Positions 38,497-51,000 of a stretch of 64,000 bases of DNA are shown in pieces. Under the pieces are notes generated by a model. That model worked only from the letters and a program-made list of their open reading frames with translations. It did not search any database and was not told the origin of the DNA. The position numbers and the translations under genes are program-made. Source of the DNA: Fomitopsis serialis (lineage: Eukaryota > Basidiomycota > Agaricomycetes > Polyporales > Fomitopsidaceae); NCBI RefSeq assembly GCF_022376445.1, contig NW_025955094.1, positions 51,965-115,964 of the forward strand, given 5' to 3'. The first letter of the stretch is position 1; each line of letters begins with the position of its first letter.

Positions 38497-39312
38497 ATGG
38501 GTCGCCGTCCCGCTCGCTGCTACCGCTACTGCAAGAACAAGCCGTACCCCAAGTCGCGCTACAACCGTGGTGTGCCCGACTCCAAGGTTCGTCTCAGCAC
38601 CCACCTGTGGCCTATCTCTCTCACAGGTTCCCTCCGCATAGATCCGCATTTTCGATCTGGGCCGTAAGCGTGCCTCCGTCGACGAGTTCCCCTACTGCTG
38701 CCACCTTGTCTCCGATGAGTACGAACAACTTTCGAGCGAGGCGCTAGAAGCCGCTCGTATCTGCGCCAACAAGTACGTCACCAAGACGTCTGGCAAGGAT
38801 TCCTTCCATCTCCGTGTCCGTGTCCACCCCTTCCACGTCATCCGCATCAACAAGATGTTGTCCTGCGCAGGTGCCGATCGGTGAGCATCCCCTCGTGCTG
38901 CACGTCGCGTAACTGTGCTCACCCTAACCCAAAGTCTGCAAACTGGCATGCGCGGTGCCTGGGGCAAGCCGTACGGCACGGTCGCCCGTGTGAACATCGG
39001 CCAGATCATCCTCTCCGTCCGCACGAAGGACCAGAACGCGCCTGTCGTCCAGGAGGCGCTCCGCCGTGCACGGTACAAGTTCCCCGGCCGCCAGAAGATC
39101 ATCGTCTCCCGCAAGTGGGGCTTCACGAACGTCAACCGTGAGGACTACGTCAAGCTGAAGCAGGAGAAGCGTGTGTTGCAGTACGTCTTACCATCCGTTC
39201 CTGATCGCTGCGCAGCTCACATTACCGTAGGGATGGTGCTTACGTCCAGTACATCCGCCCGAAGGGCAACCTCGAGAAGAACCTCCGTGCCCAGCTCCGC
39301 GCCGGCGCGTAA
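38497..39312 (+). CDS. RPL10: 60S ribosomal protein L10 (uL16)
   Basis: Large-subunit ribosomal protein required for 60S maturation and subunit joining. It starts [18 protein letters not shown], then [12 protein letters not shown]. After an intron come [82 protein letters not shown], and a last exon with [12 protein letters not shown] ending LRAQLRAGA. About 215 aa, the family's usual length. GTGCAG just before AATAAGATG suggests a 5'UTR intron ending six bases before the start codon, common in fungal ribosomal genes. No frameshifts. Confidence 0.96.
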
Positions 39313-40213
39313 GGGCGGTTGTGATTGTCGCATCATGTACCCTAGCTATATTCGCTGCATTGTCGTTTCGACGACTGTCCTTGGACCCTGTATGCATGTG
39401 CACGGTCGTGCTTGTATTGTCTCAGTGAGTGATCTCGTCATGTGTCTGGATATGTCTCGTGTCTCGTTGTTTCCATGGTTCCGATTCGGCAACATTGGGC
39501 TGTTGACACGGCAGCGTACTGAATGCGGGTGCAATGGCCCTGCCTCCTGGTTACTGGACGAGGTCAACTCTTCGGTCTCTATCTTTTATTTGACTTGACT
39601 GCTGCCCTATTATTCACTACGTCGCTCTTCTTCCGTGGGCGACGGTTAGGGGAAACGGGGCAAATATTGAACGGTTCATTTCATTCGTCCGAATCGGAAG
39701 AGCTTCGTGCTCAGTTGGTTGAGGATTTGGATCCCCATAAATGAAGACATCTTAGATATTCATGTACTGTAGCTATGTTCCAATACAATGTGCATCGACA
39801 CGAATGTCTTTGTGATTCAGGCGCAACACGGCAATATTATTTCGCTGCTTCGACATCGCACCACTTGCGTTGACGTAGCCTACTGATGCGTGCGACGCAC
39901 GACCGCTCAGCGCGCTTACCATACGGGTGTCACACCAACGAAGAGACCTTGATATGAGTAGTTGTATATTAGCTGCACCGTGTTGACGTCAGCATACGAT
40001 GAGAGGACGATTGTACTACAGGCAATTAAGTTACACAGTCGACGCCACGAAGATCCACCTGCGATATGCAACGGAAACGGAAGCGAAAGCGCACAAAACG
40101 AAAGGGTGAGGGAGTTCCAAGTCCGAGTGAAATACGAGCACAGTCCGAAGAGCGTATTCCGAGTTATGATACGTCCATCCGCGTTCCCGAGCGAAACCTA
40201 TTCGAGTCTCGCC
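39313..40213. other. Intergenic, no gene recognised
   Basis: 3' flanks of uL16 and the Skt5-like gene (convergent). No repeats or conserved frames were noticed. Confidence 0.5.
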
Positions 40214-42325
40214 TCACATGATAATGCAGTCTTTCTCCTCCAGCTTACCGGTAGAGATACCCATCTCCGAGAACGTCTGTGGACCGGGCCTGGGCGGCGC
40301 CTGCGCGAGCGGACTCGACACCTCCGGCTGCCCGCTGTTCTGCCTCTGCGGCGCTGGCCGGGAGGGAAGCCCGCCAGCGCCGACGCCCGCGCGGTTCGAG
40401 TTTGCAGGCGACGCCGAGCGCGATCCTGGATCAACGAGGCTGTATCGGGGCGCGTTGGCGAACGGACGCAGACCACCTGGCCCGGGCGACCCTGTCGGGG
40501 GTATGTGCGGCTGTGATGCGCTGACAGGGAACTGCGCGGGCGCGCCGTACCCTGGCGCGCCGCCCACCGGCGGCGCGGATGCGCTTGGCGGGAGGGCACC
40601 GCCGTTGGGAGGCGCCCCGTGGCGAAGCGAGCTCTGTCTGACGTTGTGGATGACCTGTGCACCCTGCGCGGCAGGGCCTGGCGGACGCCCGCCCGAAGGC
40701 CCGTGTCGTGCGGTCGACTGTTGCCGTGCAAGGGTGCGCTTGCGGACGATGGTCGTATCTGCGAGGGACTCGTGCTGTTCGCGCGAGATCCGCCGAGCAT
40801 CAGGCTGCGACAGCGCACGGAGACGGTCAGCCGCGTCCGGGTTCTCGTGTTGTGCGGCCTGCCGGAGCGTCAGCTCTTGTTTCCCGCGACGTGAGGAGGC
40901 GACGCACCCTGCTATACCACTTCTTCGCCACCTCGATGTCCTTGGGACTGCCCACGCCCACCTCCGCGTAGTACCCCATCGCAAACTCCGCGCTCGGCAG
41001 CCCCTTCCTCGCCGCCTTCTCCGCGAACGTCCACGCCAGACCCTCGTCGCGCTCGAACGCGCCCTCGGCGCCGCAGAGGAACCACTTACTGAGCGCCATG
41101 TCCGCCTCGACCTCGCCCTGCTGGCTCGCGAGCGAGTAGTACTGCACGCTCAGCAGCGCGTCGAACGGGAACGGCGCCTGCGCGAACTCGTACGCGTGCC
41201 CGAGCTTGTACTGCGCCGGCGCGAAGTTGAGGAACGCCGCGCGCTCGATGTGCTTGCGCGCCTCCATGCCCGGGCTGGACCCCGGCGGGATGTAGGGCGT
41301 GAAGAGCTGCGGCGGGACCTCGACGTGCGAGAACTCGTTCAGGAGCAGCAGGCCGTAGACGTACGCCGGCTGAGGCACGTCGACAGAGGCGAGCGTCGCA
41401 GCGCGGTTGAGGAGCGGCAGCGCGGCCTCGGGATTTGGCGGTAGGCTCAGCTGGCCCATGAGGTTTGCCATGCCCATCCGCTACTCCGCGTCAGCATCAC
41501 GAGCCGCTGCGAACCGTCGGACACTCACGTATATGCAGCTCTCGACGCCCCTCTTCACACCCCGCTCAAAGCACTGCCGCGCATGCTCTACGTCCTTGAA
41601 GTTCTCATAGTCCCTGCCGAGGCGGAACCACGCCGCGTGGAAGCCCGACTTGGCGGCCTGCTCGCAGTGGCGGAAGCTCGTGCGCGGGTCCGGGGGGACG
41701 TGCAGCGGGAACGCGCCGCTGCTCTCGAGGGTCGCGAGGAGGTAGAGCGCCTCCGCGACGTACAGCGGCTTCGGCGCCGCGGGGACGTTCGCCAGCTGCA
41801 CGATCAGCGGGACCGCGACGTCGACGAGACGCTGCAGCTCGGCGTCCTCGATCCGCGCGGGGCCCTGCGGCGGATCGCCGCCCGCAGCGGTGTAGTCGGA
41901 ATTCGTGAGCTGCTGCGCGCGGGTGACGAGCGAGAGGACGTCGCGGCACCAGGCGACCTTGGCGGCGGGATCGAAGCCGTGCTGCTGGATCGAGGGCAGC
42001 AGCGCGATGAGCGCAGGGATGGTCGGCAGGGGAGCCGTGAGGGAGGCGGGCGCGGAGGTATTGACGGGGGCTGTGGAGCAGGCACGGGCGGGCCGTAGGT
42101 CGAGTAGACGGACGTCGACCGTGGTGGATGGTACGCCTGCGTGGGTGGGGGTTCCTGGAAAGTCATGTTGGCAAACTGGGCGGGGAGCACGTCGGGATTA
42201 TAGTGTCCATTTTGGTGCGCCTGGGGCATCGGCGCGGCGGGCTGCGGCGCCCACGGACTCCATTCGCCTTGTGGGTGTTGGTGGGGGCTGGGACCGCGGC
42301 TGTGGGAGCGACTCTGAGCGGGCAT
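40214..42325 (-). CDS. Sel1-repeat chitin synthase activator, Skt5/Chs4 family
   Basis: Regulatory subunit that activates or localises a chitin synthase at the plasma membrane. The N terminus is Pro/Gln-rich (MPAQSRSHSRGPSPHQHP). Sel1 repeats follow: KPLYVAEALYLLATLES, FRHCEQAAKSGFHAAWFRLGRDYE, AFLNFAPAQYKLGHAYEFA, QYYSLASQQGEVEADMALSKW, WTFAEKAARKGLPSAEFAMGYYAEVG. The Pro-rich tail ends KDCIIM, a CAAX box for prenylation, as in Skt5. An intron lies after VESCIY (about 41470-41530). One-base losses are inferred in the run at 42066-42070 and near 40905-40920 (KKWYS region). Length is roughly 690 aa. Confidence 0.9.
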
Positions 42326-42419
42326 GATGAAGCCGGGGGCAGGGTTGTAGGGTGCCGGAGAGCGACCGCGGTGGTAGTTGGAGGGGGAGGTGTATGTGCG
42401 AATTGTTCGTCGAGCGTGC

Positions 42420-43331
42420 GTGCCATCTACGGGTCGAGATCAGACTTCGGGAAGCAGAAAGAGGTTGACAAGGCTATGCGGGGCCACGACGACGGAATAT
42501 ATGGGATATGGACATGCCAGGTGCACGTCGGGGGTGCTCTGTCACCAAGGACACGGCCATAGCACACGCAGTCTCAAGGTTGGCAGAGGACCGTGCGCGC
42601 GTCAGTGGCGGAGCTCAGTGCAGATGAACAACAGAGGATGGCGGCAGCGCGTGACAGACCGCCGCACTGGGGACATCGGGCGGTAACTAGAGGTATGCTC
42701 GAAGAAGAGACGAGTTGTAAGGAGGAAGTCAGACCGATCAGGGCGTCGACGTATCGCCGATGGGCGCGGATGGGTCGGTAGGCGCACGGTGACATTGAGA
42801 GACTGACATGTCACGGTTGCGCAGCGGACGAACAGCTGCTTAGCGGACATGACACCGGCGAACAGGAGAAGTAAAGCGAGCAGTGCGTGTAGATCACGGA
42901 TGTGCACCGCTCACGACGGACGGGCGCCACAGAGTGGCTGCGATGGCGGTATGGGAGCACCGGTAGGCGAATCGCACCTGGGATCGCGCGACGGGGGTGG
43001 GCTGCACTATCGCGGGGACGATGGGAGAAGGGACAGGGAGCAGTGCGGTGCGAGTGGGCGGAGAGCCGACGGCGTGCGGGCTTCGCAAGCGAAGGGATTG
43101 GAATGGAGAGAGAAAGAAGAGAGAAGAGGAAGACGGGACGCACGTTGGCTGGCAGATCGGGCTGCAGCTTGTGAGGGCGCGGGGCGACGAGGGGTCCTCA
43201 AAGTGCGGGCCTGAGGCCTCTGCGGGGTCAAAGTCTGGCGGGAGAGGCGGGATGGGGGCGGGTGGGGCGGGGGTCTGTGCGGTAGTCGTCGTAGTGGCTG
43301 AAGGGCCGCGGGGGACAGGAGGCGCCGCCAT
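42420..43331 (-). CDS. Possible small membrane protein (uncertain model)
   Basis: The minus strand has a plausible start MAAPPVPRGPSATTTTTAQ with a Pro-rich leader and FDPAEASGPHFEDP. A donor follows at about 43147 (GTGCGTCC). Further on, an exon-like stretch encodes DLHALLALLLLFAGVMSAKQL, a single transmembrane-like segment. Exon joins are not secure and no family is recognised. It is divergent from GH12 and upstream of the Skt5-like gene. Confidence 0.3.
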
Positions 43332-43364
43332 CGCAGGCAGCAGCACAGACGACGGGGAGAGCAC

Positions 43365-44596
43365 AACTCGGACGGACTCCCCACGCGCCCGCTAAGAATA
43401 CCAGCCAGCCGGCGCCTACCGAGCGTCCCGCCCCGGCGCACTGGTTAGGGTTCCGTCCCGCCTAACCCTCCTCTCCCCGCCACCGTCCCCGCCACGCTCG
43501 CCGTCGTGCATCTGCCTCTGCTCGTCGTCCTTCTGCCTGCGCTCGCTGTCTCCCCGTCGCCTGCCTGCGAGGGTCACGTGCGTCATGTGGCAGAAGGAGG
43601 ATCTGCGGAACAGCAGCATGTCACGCAGCCTCGACGGCCGGCTCCCTCACTGCGCCCTGTCCGAGATCCCATCCGCAGCCCATCAGCACATCAGGCAGTG
43701 CACTCGAGTCCATCGCCTGTCCTGCTTCAGGCTCTCCATCTTGTTTTAGGTCGACTGTCCCCAGCCCTGCGCTTCCTGGCGCCTCGCTGGTCTCGCTGGT
43801 ATGCGCAGCGCCATTCCACTTCACGCCAAACGTATCCTCGTACACCTAGCATTTGGACCGACGCGGCCGCCAAGATCTCAGGCCTCAGAGTATGTTGGTG
43901 AGCCATCGTAGCTTTGAGAACAATCACGCTGCACCATACGTGCTCTTGTCCACTCGCCAAGTTGTCCTCGACTCCTGCGCACTGCAACTGCGTGGCTGCC
44001 GCTGAGCCGCCCTCAGATCTTGGACCGCAGCATGGCATCCTTGGCCGATCGATGCCCTTGGTGGCGTTCGCCAAGCGTCACCTCAACTCAATCCTCAACT
44101 CAAGTCAGAGGACTGTGTTCGTGACCATCTACTCTGGCCACGGACATCGCTCTACCCACGAGTCTATTGCTGGTACTCATGCGGCCAACCCGTCCGGCCC
44201 GGTGCTCAAAGCGACAACCATCCGCGCGACTCTCCACCGTCATCAGTAGCAAGCCAGTATGTTCCTTCAACATGCATCCCCGACATTCGTCCTCGCTTCT
44301 CTGAGTCTATGGTCGAGTCTCTGACGGTCTGCCCTCCCGACGTTCTCGCTGAGCATCCAAGCCCATGCCACTCTTGGTGTAACCGTGGGACCCTAGCTAG
44401 GACGCTCCCAAGCGATGGTCGTGAGCCACGACGTTCCTCTACAGACTTCACGCGGGCCGCCGGTACACAAGCACTCCCCACGAGCACTTCCATATGCTCG
44501 TGCACGCGGGTACAGTGTCTCGACTCTCCATAACTACTACTCTCCTCCCCCGGAGCCCGCGTAGTCTTCGCTCACCTGAGTCGTAAGTCGTTCACC
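43365..44596. other. Upstream region of GH12 gene, no gene recognised
   Basis: About 1.2 kb with only short biased open frames. It probably contains the GH12 promoter, but no clear TATA box or conserved site was seen. Confidence 0.4.
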
Positions 44597-45526
44597 ATGC
44601 CTCCCCTTGCACTCGTTCTCCTCCCTTTCCTTGGCCCCGCACTCGCCCTTCCCGCGCCTACGCCGCGCGCCGCACTGCTCGACACGACCTCCTACTGCGG
44701 CCAATGGGACACCGTCACCGCCGGCCCGTACATCCTCAACCTCGACCAATGGGGCATCTCGAACGCGACGGGCTCTGACTGCGCCAACCTCGCCAGCCTC
44801 AGCGGGAACACCATCGCCTGGGAGAGCGAGTGGTCCTGGTCCGGCGGCAGCGGCGTCAAGACGTTCACTAACATCGAGCTCACCGACGGCATCAACGTCC
44901 AGTTGAGCGCCATCAGCTCCATCGACGTCCGTGCGTCCGTGATGTAGTCTTACCGATAGGCTGACTGCCCGCGCAGTCTTCCTGGTCGTGGAGCCAGTCC
45001 GGTTCGGGCACCATCGTGTCGGACGTCGCCTACGACCTCTTCACTTCGTGCGTAGACAGTCTACTCATGCACTCGTACACGAGCTCACCCTCCCAAGCGC
45101 GACCTCCGGCGGCTCCTCCGAGAACTACTGGGAGATCATGGTCTGGCTCGCCAACTACAGCTCCGGCCCGATCTCCTACAACTACGACTCCTCCGGCAAC
45201 GCCGTGCCCATCGAGACCGGGCTCTCCCTCGCCGGACACACCTGGTACGTACCCCCCAATCCCACTCTGTGATACCCGGCCTCACGCGCAGCCCCAGGGA
45301 CCTCTACTACGGCTCCAACGGCTACAATTACGTGTACTCTTTCCTCCCGTCGAGCACCGTCGCGAGCTTCGCGGGCGACGTCAACCTCTTCCTCCAGTAC
45401 CTCACCTCGGCGCAGTCCCTCCCGAGCACCCAGTACCTCACCACGTTCGATGCCGGCTCGGAGGCTACTAGCGGCAGCGACGTAACGCTCACGACGAGCG
45501 CATACTCCGCGGTCATTTCGTCTTGA
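44597..45526 (+). CDS. GH12 endoglucanase/xyloglucanase, secreted
   Basis: Endo-acting beta-1,4-glucanase of glycoside hydrolase family 12 attacking cellulose or xyloglucan outside the cell. A signal peptide (MPPLALVLLPFLGPALALP) is followed by CGQWDTVTAGPYILNLDQWG, NTIAWESEWSWSGG, and SSWSWSQSGSGTIVSDVAYD. The nucleophile motif is YWEIMVWLANY and the acid/base motif lies in TFDAGSEATSGSD. Four exons join cleanly; the first donor is GTCCGT and the last acceptor is CCCCAG, giving HTWDLYYGSNG. About 240 aa, the normal family length, with no frameshift. This fits a plant-biomass-degrading lifestyle. Confidence 0.94.
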
Positions 45527-45990
45527 GTTGGGCATAATATCTGGCGGGTAGCAACGTGCATAGCTTGGTGTATGTTCGCTCGGCCGGTGTTTTCAGTTGT
45601 TGTCGTTGAAGCCTCCTTGTGAAGCGGTTATTTCACGCGAGCATCCTGTTATTAGCCCACTGTGTACTGGTATTGCGCTCATATGCGTGCAGCATGTCAC
45701 GCACCGTGGCTCGCACGAGGCCGAGCGTGGCTGTCAATGCCGGCTGCTTCGTAGCGTCTTTGTACGGAATCACTTCAATCGGTGCTACCGCGCGTTATCC
45801 GCCATCCCGTGGGTGAATCGTTCAGGGATCGTTCAATAGGACCCGTATCTCCGATTTCCCAATCTGCGATCATGGGGAGTCATGGCCCGGGGGTGCCTAA
45901 CTTGAAGCTTAAATAAAGGACTACCGCGCTCCTCCTCTCGCACGCCATTCCAGCTTGCTCTGACTTCGACAAGACTCCTCAGATTCGGTT
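45527..45990. promoter_or_regulatory. Intergenic with TATA-like box before dehydrogenase gene
   Basis: CTTAAATAAAGG at about 45908-45919 lies about 75 bp upstream of the next start codon and is followed by a C/T-rich tract, consistent with a core promoter. Confidence 0.45.
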
Positions 45991-47630
45991 ATGAGCAACC
46001 ATCCACAAGGGACGCAGCGCGCCGTGAAGTGGTATCCTCCGGGGTATGACATTCGGGTAGAGACTGTCCCTATTCCAGAGTAAGGCCGTTTCCATCTCGA
46101 TGCGTACCAGTACTCATGTCTTCGTGATGCGAACAGGATCGTTGACCCGGATGATGCGATTGTCAAGATCAAGGTATCTGTCCTTACCTCGGATACATAG
46201 CGAGCTTCTGATCCGTTCATTGAAGTTGGCCGGACTATGCGGAAGTGATCTGCACATTTATAGGGGCCATGAAGACGTCGATGCCGAGTACGTCGAGCTT
46301 TCACAAAGGTGTCGATGAATACGCTGCAACTCACTTCGTCAGGCTTATTTGCGGGCATGAGCTTGTTGGCGAGGTCGTCGCTTTGGGATCGAGCTTCTAT
46401 CCAGGAGCCACGGGAAGGCCGGAACTGTACTCCACTTTGAAGATTGGCGACAAAGTTGTATCGCCGTTCACCGTGTCGTGCGGCGAATGCCAGTAAGGAC
46501 CGTTCATTCATCATGCCCGATGTCAGGGGCTCACCGTCGAGATAGTTTCTGCAGGGTAGGCTTCACTTGCCGCTGCATCCATTCGACGCTCTTCGGCATC
46601 CCCATCCTGCCGGGCGGGCAGGCGCAGTACGCGCGAATCCCCAAAGCCGGCGGCACGCTGTTCAGCCTCACCGCTTTGGCAACTTCAAATGCCCGTGTCC
46701 TCGAGGTCGCAGACAGCTCGCTCCTTCTGCTGGCGGATATCCTGCCGACGGGTGTCTTCGCTGCCTTGCAAACATTACAGCACCCCAAGCTATCACCGAT
46801 GCTTACCGGTTTAGCATACCCGTCGAGCTCGTTCGTGCCAAGTGGCGAGTTGGCTCTCGCGGGCGCTGGAGTGATGAAGCCGCTGGAGGCCGCAGACCGG
46901 ACGTTGACCATCGCGATCGTGGGCCTTGGACCGGTTGGGGTGGTACGCACTCACCGAATATCTGCGATGTACAACTGGGCTGACGAAATACTGCACGATC
47001 GCTAGTGCGCTGCGGTCAGCTTGCTACATATGATGGAGAACGTACGAACCGAGAAGGGGCTGGATTATCGAGTTTTAGCAGTCGACCCCAACGAGTCGCG
47101 GCGCAAGAAGATGGAAGCGGTCTATGCAACGATAAGCCGTCAGGAGAAACAGTCGGGCGCGTTCGTGGTAGCTGCCATCGACGAAGCTAAGCAACTTGCC
47201 AAGCTATGGACCGGAGGCGCGGGCTGCAATGCCGTCTTGGAGGTGAGTGTTTTCATCTGCTCCCGCTCACTCGCATCCGCTCAGCATTGGCTAGATTGTC
47301 GGGAATACCAGCGCGCTTGAGTTGGCATACAGTCTGGTTCGCCCGTTCGGCATCATCAGCTCGGTCGGCGTCCATCAAGAACCTCCACTACCTTTCACTG
47401 GCCGAGATGTTTACAACAAGAACGTATCGCTTGACTTCGGGCGCTGTCCTGTCCGCGCCATGTTCCCGCTTGCACTGGAGGTGCTAGTCAAGAGACAGGA
47501 TGTATTTGGGGGTATCGGGGAGGATGCTAGCCTTATTGAGAAGGTTGTTTCTTTTGACGAGGCTGCGGAGAGTTATGAGCTCTTTGACAAGGGAAAGTGC
47601 GGCAAGATCTTATTCGATCCTTGGAGGTAA
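45991..47630 (+). CDS. Zinc-type medium-chain alcohol dehydrogenase
   Basis: NAD(P)-dependent oxidoreductase of the MDR superfamily; the substrate is not predictable. It starts MSNHPQGTQRAVKWYPPG. GLCGSDLHIYRGHEDVDAE holds the catalytic zinc Cys; ICGHELVGEVVALG holds the His/Glu. SPFTVSCGECHFCRVGFTCRC holds the structural zinc cysteines, with an intron inside. The Rossmann motif is IAIVGLGPVGV, then RVLAVDPNESRRKKM, GGAGCNAVLE, LVRPFGIISSVGVH and KGKCGKILFDPWR at the end. Seven or so short introns, about 420 aa, no frameshift. Formaldehyde-dehydrogenase-like members are the closest in layout. Confidence 0.88.
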
Positions 47631-48018
47631 CACCTCGTGAGGATATCTGAGGTTAAGTCGTGGTTTTATGGGTTCTCAAGGGGTGTGTGCAAATACGAAC
47701 ACAGGTATCGAAGAAGTCGTCTAAGGTCATCATGATATTTGTAGCAACCGTCAAACGACGAGCCAGTGTTGCACGCAATCAACGTACTAGTTATATTATG
47801 GTAACGCAGTAGCAGATGCGAAAGCAGAAGTGATGATTATATAAAAGAGTGTCGATACAGTGCAAAGCCTGATCACGCAGGTACGAAAGCAATTGGGAAC
47901 TGTACAAGGTATGATCCCGGAATAATAAGCGGAGTAAAGTACGCAGTAGCCTCGTCAGATATTCGTATGTTCGCATAGGTACACTACAGGGTATCCCCGC
48001 TGCCCACGTCGATCTCCG
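47631..48018. other. Convergent intergenic region, no gene
   Basis: 3' flanks of the dehydrogenase and the BTB/CAP-Gly gene. Nothing recognised. Confidence 0.5.
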
Positions 48019-51000
48019 TCAAAGATCCGAACCAACAGCGTCGACGACGTAGAGAACCTGTTGCGGCCTGACGAACAGTCCTCTCGATTCGGAGTTCGAG
48101 ACATCAGACACTGCGGGCGATACACTCCGCATTCTCTTCGCCCGGTCAATGCTCAGCTGATCTCCTTCTCGCTTTAGTGTTCCTTTACCTCCACTGGCCC
48201 AGTCGAACTTCCGACGTCTTGCCGCACGATCATCATCGTAGTCCCAATCGCTCGAAGAGCCGATGTCGAAATATCGAATGCCACCCCATGTGCCATCATG
48301 CCATGCACGACCCTCGAGCTTCTCGCCTGGCCATGTGTCGTTCATCGGCACCTCTACTCCAACCCACGGCCCTAGCTCGCCCTCCACCTCGCCAATGTAG
48401 CGCGCAAAGGCACGGAAACGGGCTTTCTTTGACGAGATGATGCACGGAATGCCGATGTCCAGTGTAGCGCCACGAGGTAGTTGCGGCGCCGGCGCTTCCT
48501 TGATCGTTTCCGTTGAACTCTTCCGTTTCAGAGTAGCAGCACTGCTCGTGGAGACGACACTCGCCTGCTTCCCGTGCGTAACAATCACGCTCGGTCTGCC
48601 CTTCCCTTTGACCGTCCCGGAGACCTCCCTAGAGGTGGTCGACACAGAACGCACAGAGGGAGCACCCGATGCTTGCCTCGAAATAACTCGTCTAGGTGCG
48701 GTCGGGGACGTAGACGCAGTCGAGCGGACGGACATCGAGGATGCCGTTCGCTTCGTCGCGGGGCTTGCCTTGGAGTCTACAGGGGAGGGTGCTGGTCGCT
48801 TCCTCAGTGGTGTAGTAGGCTTCGACGCCGTTGATGGAGCGCGCGACCGCGGTAACCTCGACGTCGAGGTTGCCGTCGTCCGGGAGGTGCCAGTCGTTTT
48901 CACACTCATATTAGATACGGACGAGGCCGTCGAACCACGGCGACTGCGCGCGGTGACCGGGGTGATGTCGGTTTTCGCGGTCTCGAACGCAGTCGATACA
49001 TCGCTCGTCGTGTTGGACATGGTCGAGGGTGGCCGGCCTGAGAGAGCAGACGACGGCCTGAGAGACGACGGTCTGGCGGGGGAGCGTTTGCGAATTGTTG
49101 ATGTCTGTGACTTGACTGAGGCAACACTCGAACGCAGCCTGGATCCACGATCTCCGGGTGACAAGCTGCCCGATACGTTGCGGCGGCCAGGCACCGGGGA
49201 CAGACTGGTGCGGCCGGAGGCGTGAGACGACGCCGGCCCATTAGATGTCAGGCCAGAGCGCACAGAAGACGGGCTTGTGACATGGCTAGGCGTCAGCTTT
49301 GAGTCCGGACGACCCGTCGACAATGCTAGACGTCGTGTGGTTGTGACAGTGCTCGTTTTTGAGGTTACGGAGAGTGTACTTCTTGCGACGGATCTGGTGG
49401 ATGCGTTCGAGGATTTGACGGTGTCCGTACCTCTCGATGTCGTGGAGTATTTGGGGATCCCAGTGCGCAACGAATGCATGCTGCCAGTTTCGTCTTCGGC
49501 CTTTGCAGCACTGACACGAGGACCAACTCTACCCGTGCCCCTTGGTGCCGCAGACGGCGATACGGGACTGAACATATCGTCTACAGAGAGTTCTAGTTCT
49601 GCGAATCGCTGGTGAGGTCAACACACTCAACGCGCAGAGAGCAGAACATACCAGACGCAATCTCCTTCGCAGCCCAAGGCTCGAGACAGTCGAAGCCACC
49701 TTCTTGCTTCACGTTCAGGTACCGTCTTCGAAGCCATCTTAGGATGTCCATGCGAGCTTGCTCTACAGACACACGAACGTGCGAGGTCGCAGACAGCATT
49801 GCCTGGTCTGGCTCAGTCGGGTGCGGACGCAGAAGTACCGCAGAAACGAGGGTCTGAAGGTGTGATGAGTGTATCAGCGAGAACACAAGCCGCTTGCACA
49901 TACCTGATAGAGAGCCGCAGCATTCTTCTCGTTCAGTCCTCTCCGAATAGACTCCATCGCCCACTCTACTCTCTCCCCGTCTTCGAACCGTACGCCGTCA
50001 GACTCCATGATATCGAGCCATTCCGGCTGCTCGAAGCACTGGTCCGCTTGCGAGCACATGACCTCGTCGATCGTCTTGCGTCCCGCCAGGACCATATCCT
50101 TGATGGTATCGGACCAATTGTCAATGATGGTACCCAGTCTTGCAAGGGCTGCGTGCGAGGCGAACAGAAGAGGGAAGATGTTCATAGGTGTGGTCCGCTT
50201 CGCCAGACCCTTGACGATGGCATCGCGAGTCTTCTGTGGTAGGTTGGCGAACTCCGAGGTGCACCAGCCTTCTCCGAACAGTCCAACGAGAGCGCGCCTC
50301 GCGCCCCGCTCTAGGTGAGGGTTCTTAACATCGTCGGAGAGCGCGAACTCGAGCACCCGTGGAGCCCGCCGCGCACACTGTCGGCAGCGACATCCGCCTG
50401 AGCCCCATTTTCCTCCCGTCGCAGCCTCGTACTCGGAAAACTCGAGGAAAGCATGGAAGAGTCCGTGCATCATCTCCTGGACGATGCGTGCCTGTATTTC
50501 GTCATATAGCGTGTCAATAGAGAGGTAGGAGGCAGAGCGCATGATGTGGAAAGAGGTGTCGAGATCGAAGGTGCGGTTCGAGAAGGCGAGAGTTCCGGTA
50601 TAGATAAAGCCTAGGGTGAAATGTAGCGAAGCGGGAGTAAAGGGAGGAGAGGGCAGAGTCACCGTAAACGGTTCACCAGACGCTTTCAATGAGTCCGCCC
50701 AATCCAAAAGTTGAGTGCGAAAGTAGGCAGAGCGAGAGACCAGCATGAAGCGATGGGATGAGAATATGGCGGTGGTCGGTTCGTGGTTCGTCGACGAGAA
50801 GATTCCCGTCAGCGAGATGCGGATGTCCGAGTACAAGCGTGAGCGCCACATGAAGACAAGGTCCTTGCGGAGCTTGTCTATACGTGCATCCTCGTCGTTG
50901 CCTTCCTCTGGAGACGCGGTAGAGTCGAAGAGGAACTCGAACGCTTCACCAAAGCCTTTGCCGGTGTAGAGATACTCGAGTTCATTACAGAAGAGTATTG

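Noticed and set aside
43501..44250. Plus-strand gene upstream of GH12
   Set aside because: Open frames of about 110-130 codons lack consistent splice sites, known motifs or protein-like composition.
48437..49225. 262-codon plus-strand frame
   Set aside because: Antisense to the Ser/Thr/Arg-rich linker of the BTB/CAP-Gly gene; codon bias produces the open frame.
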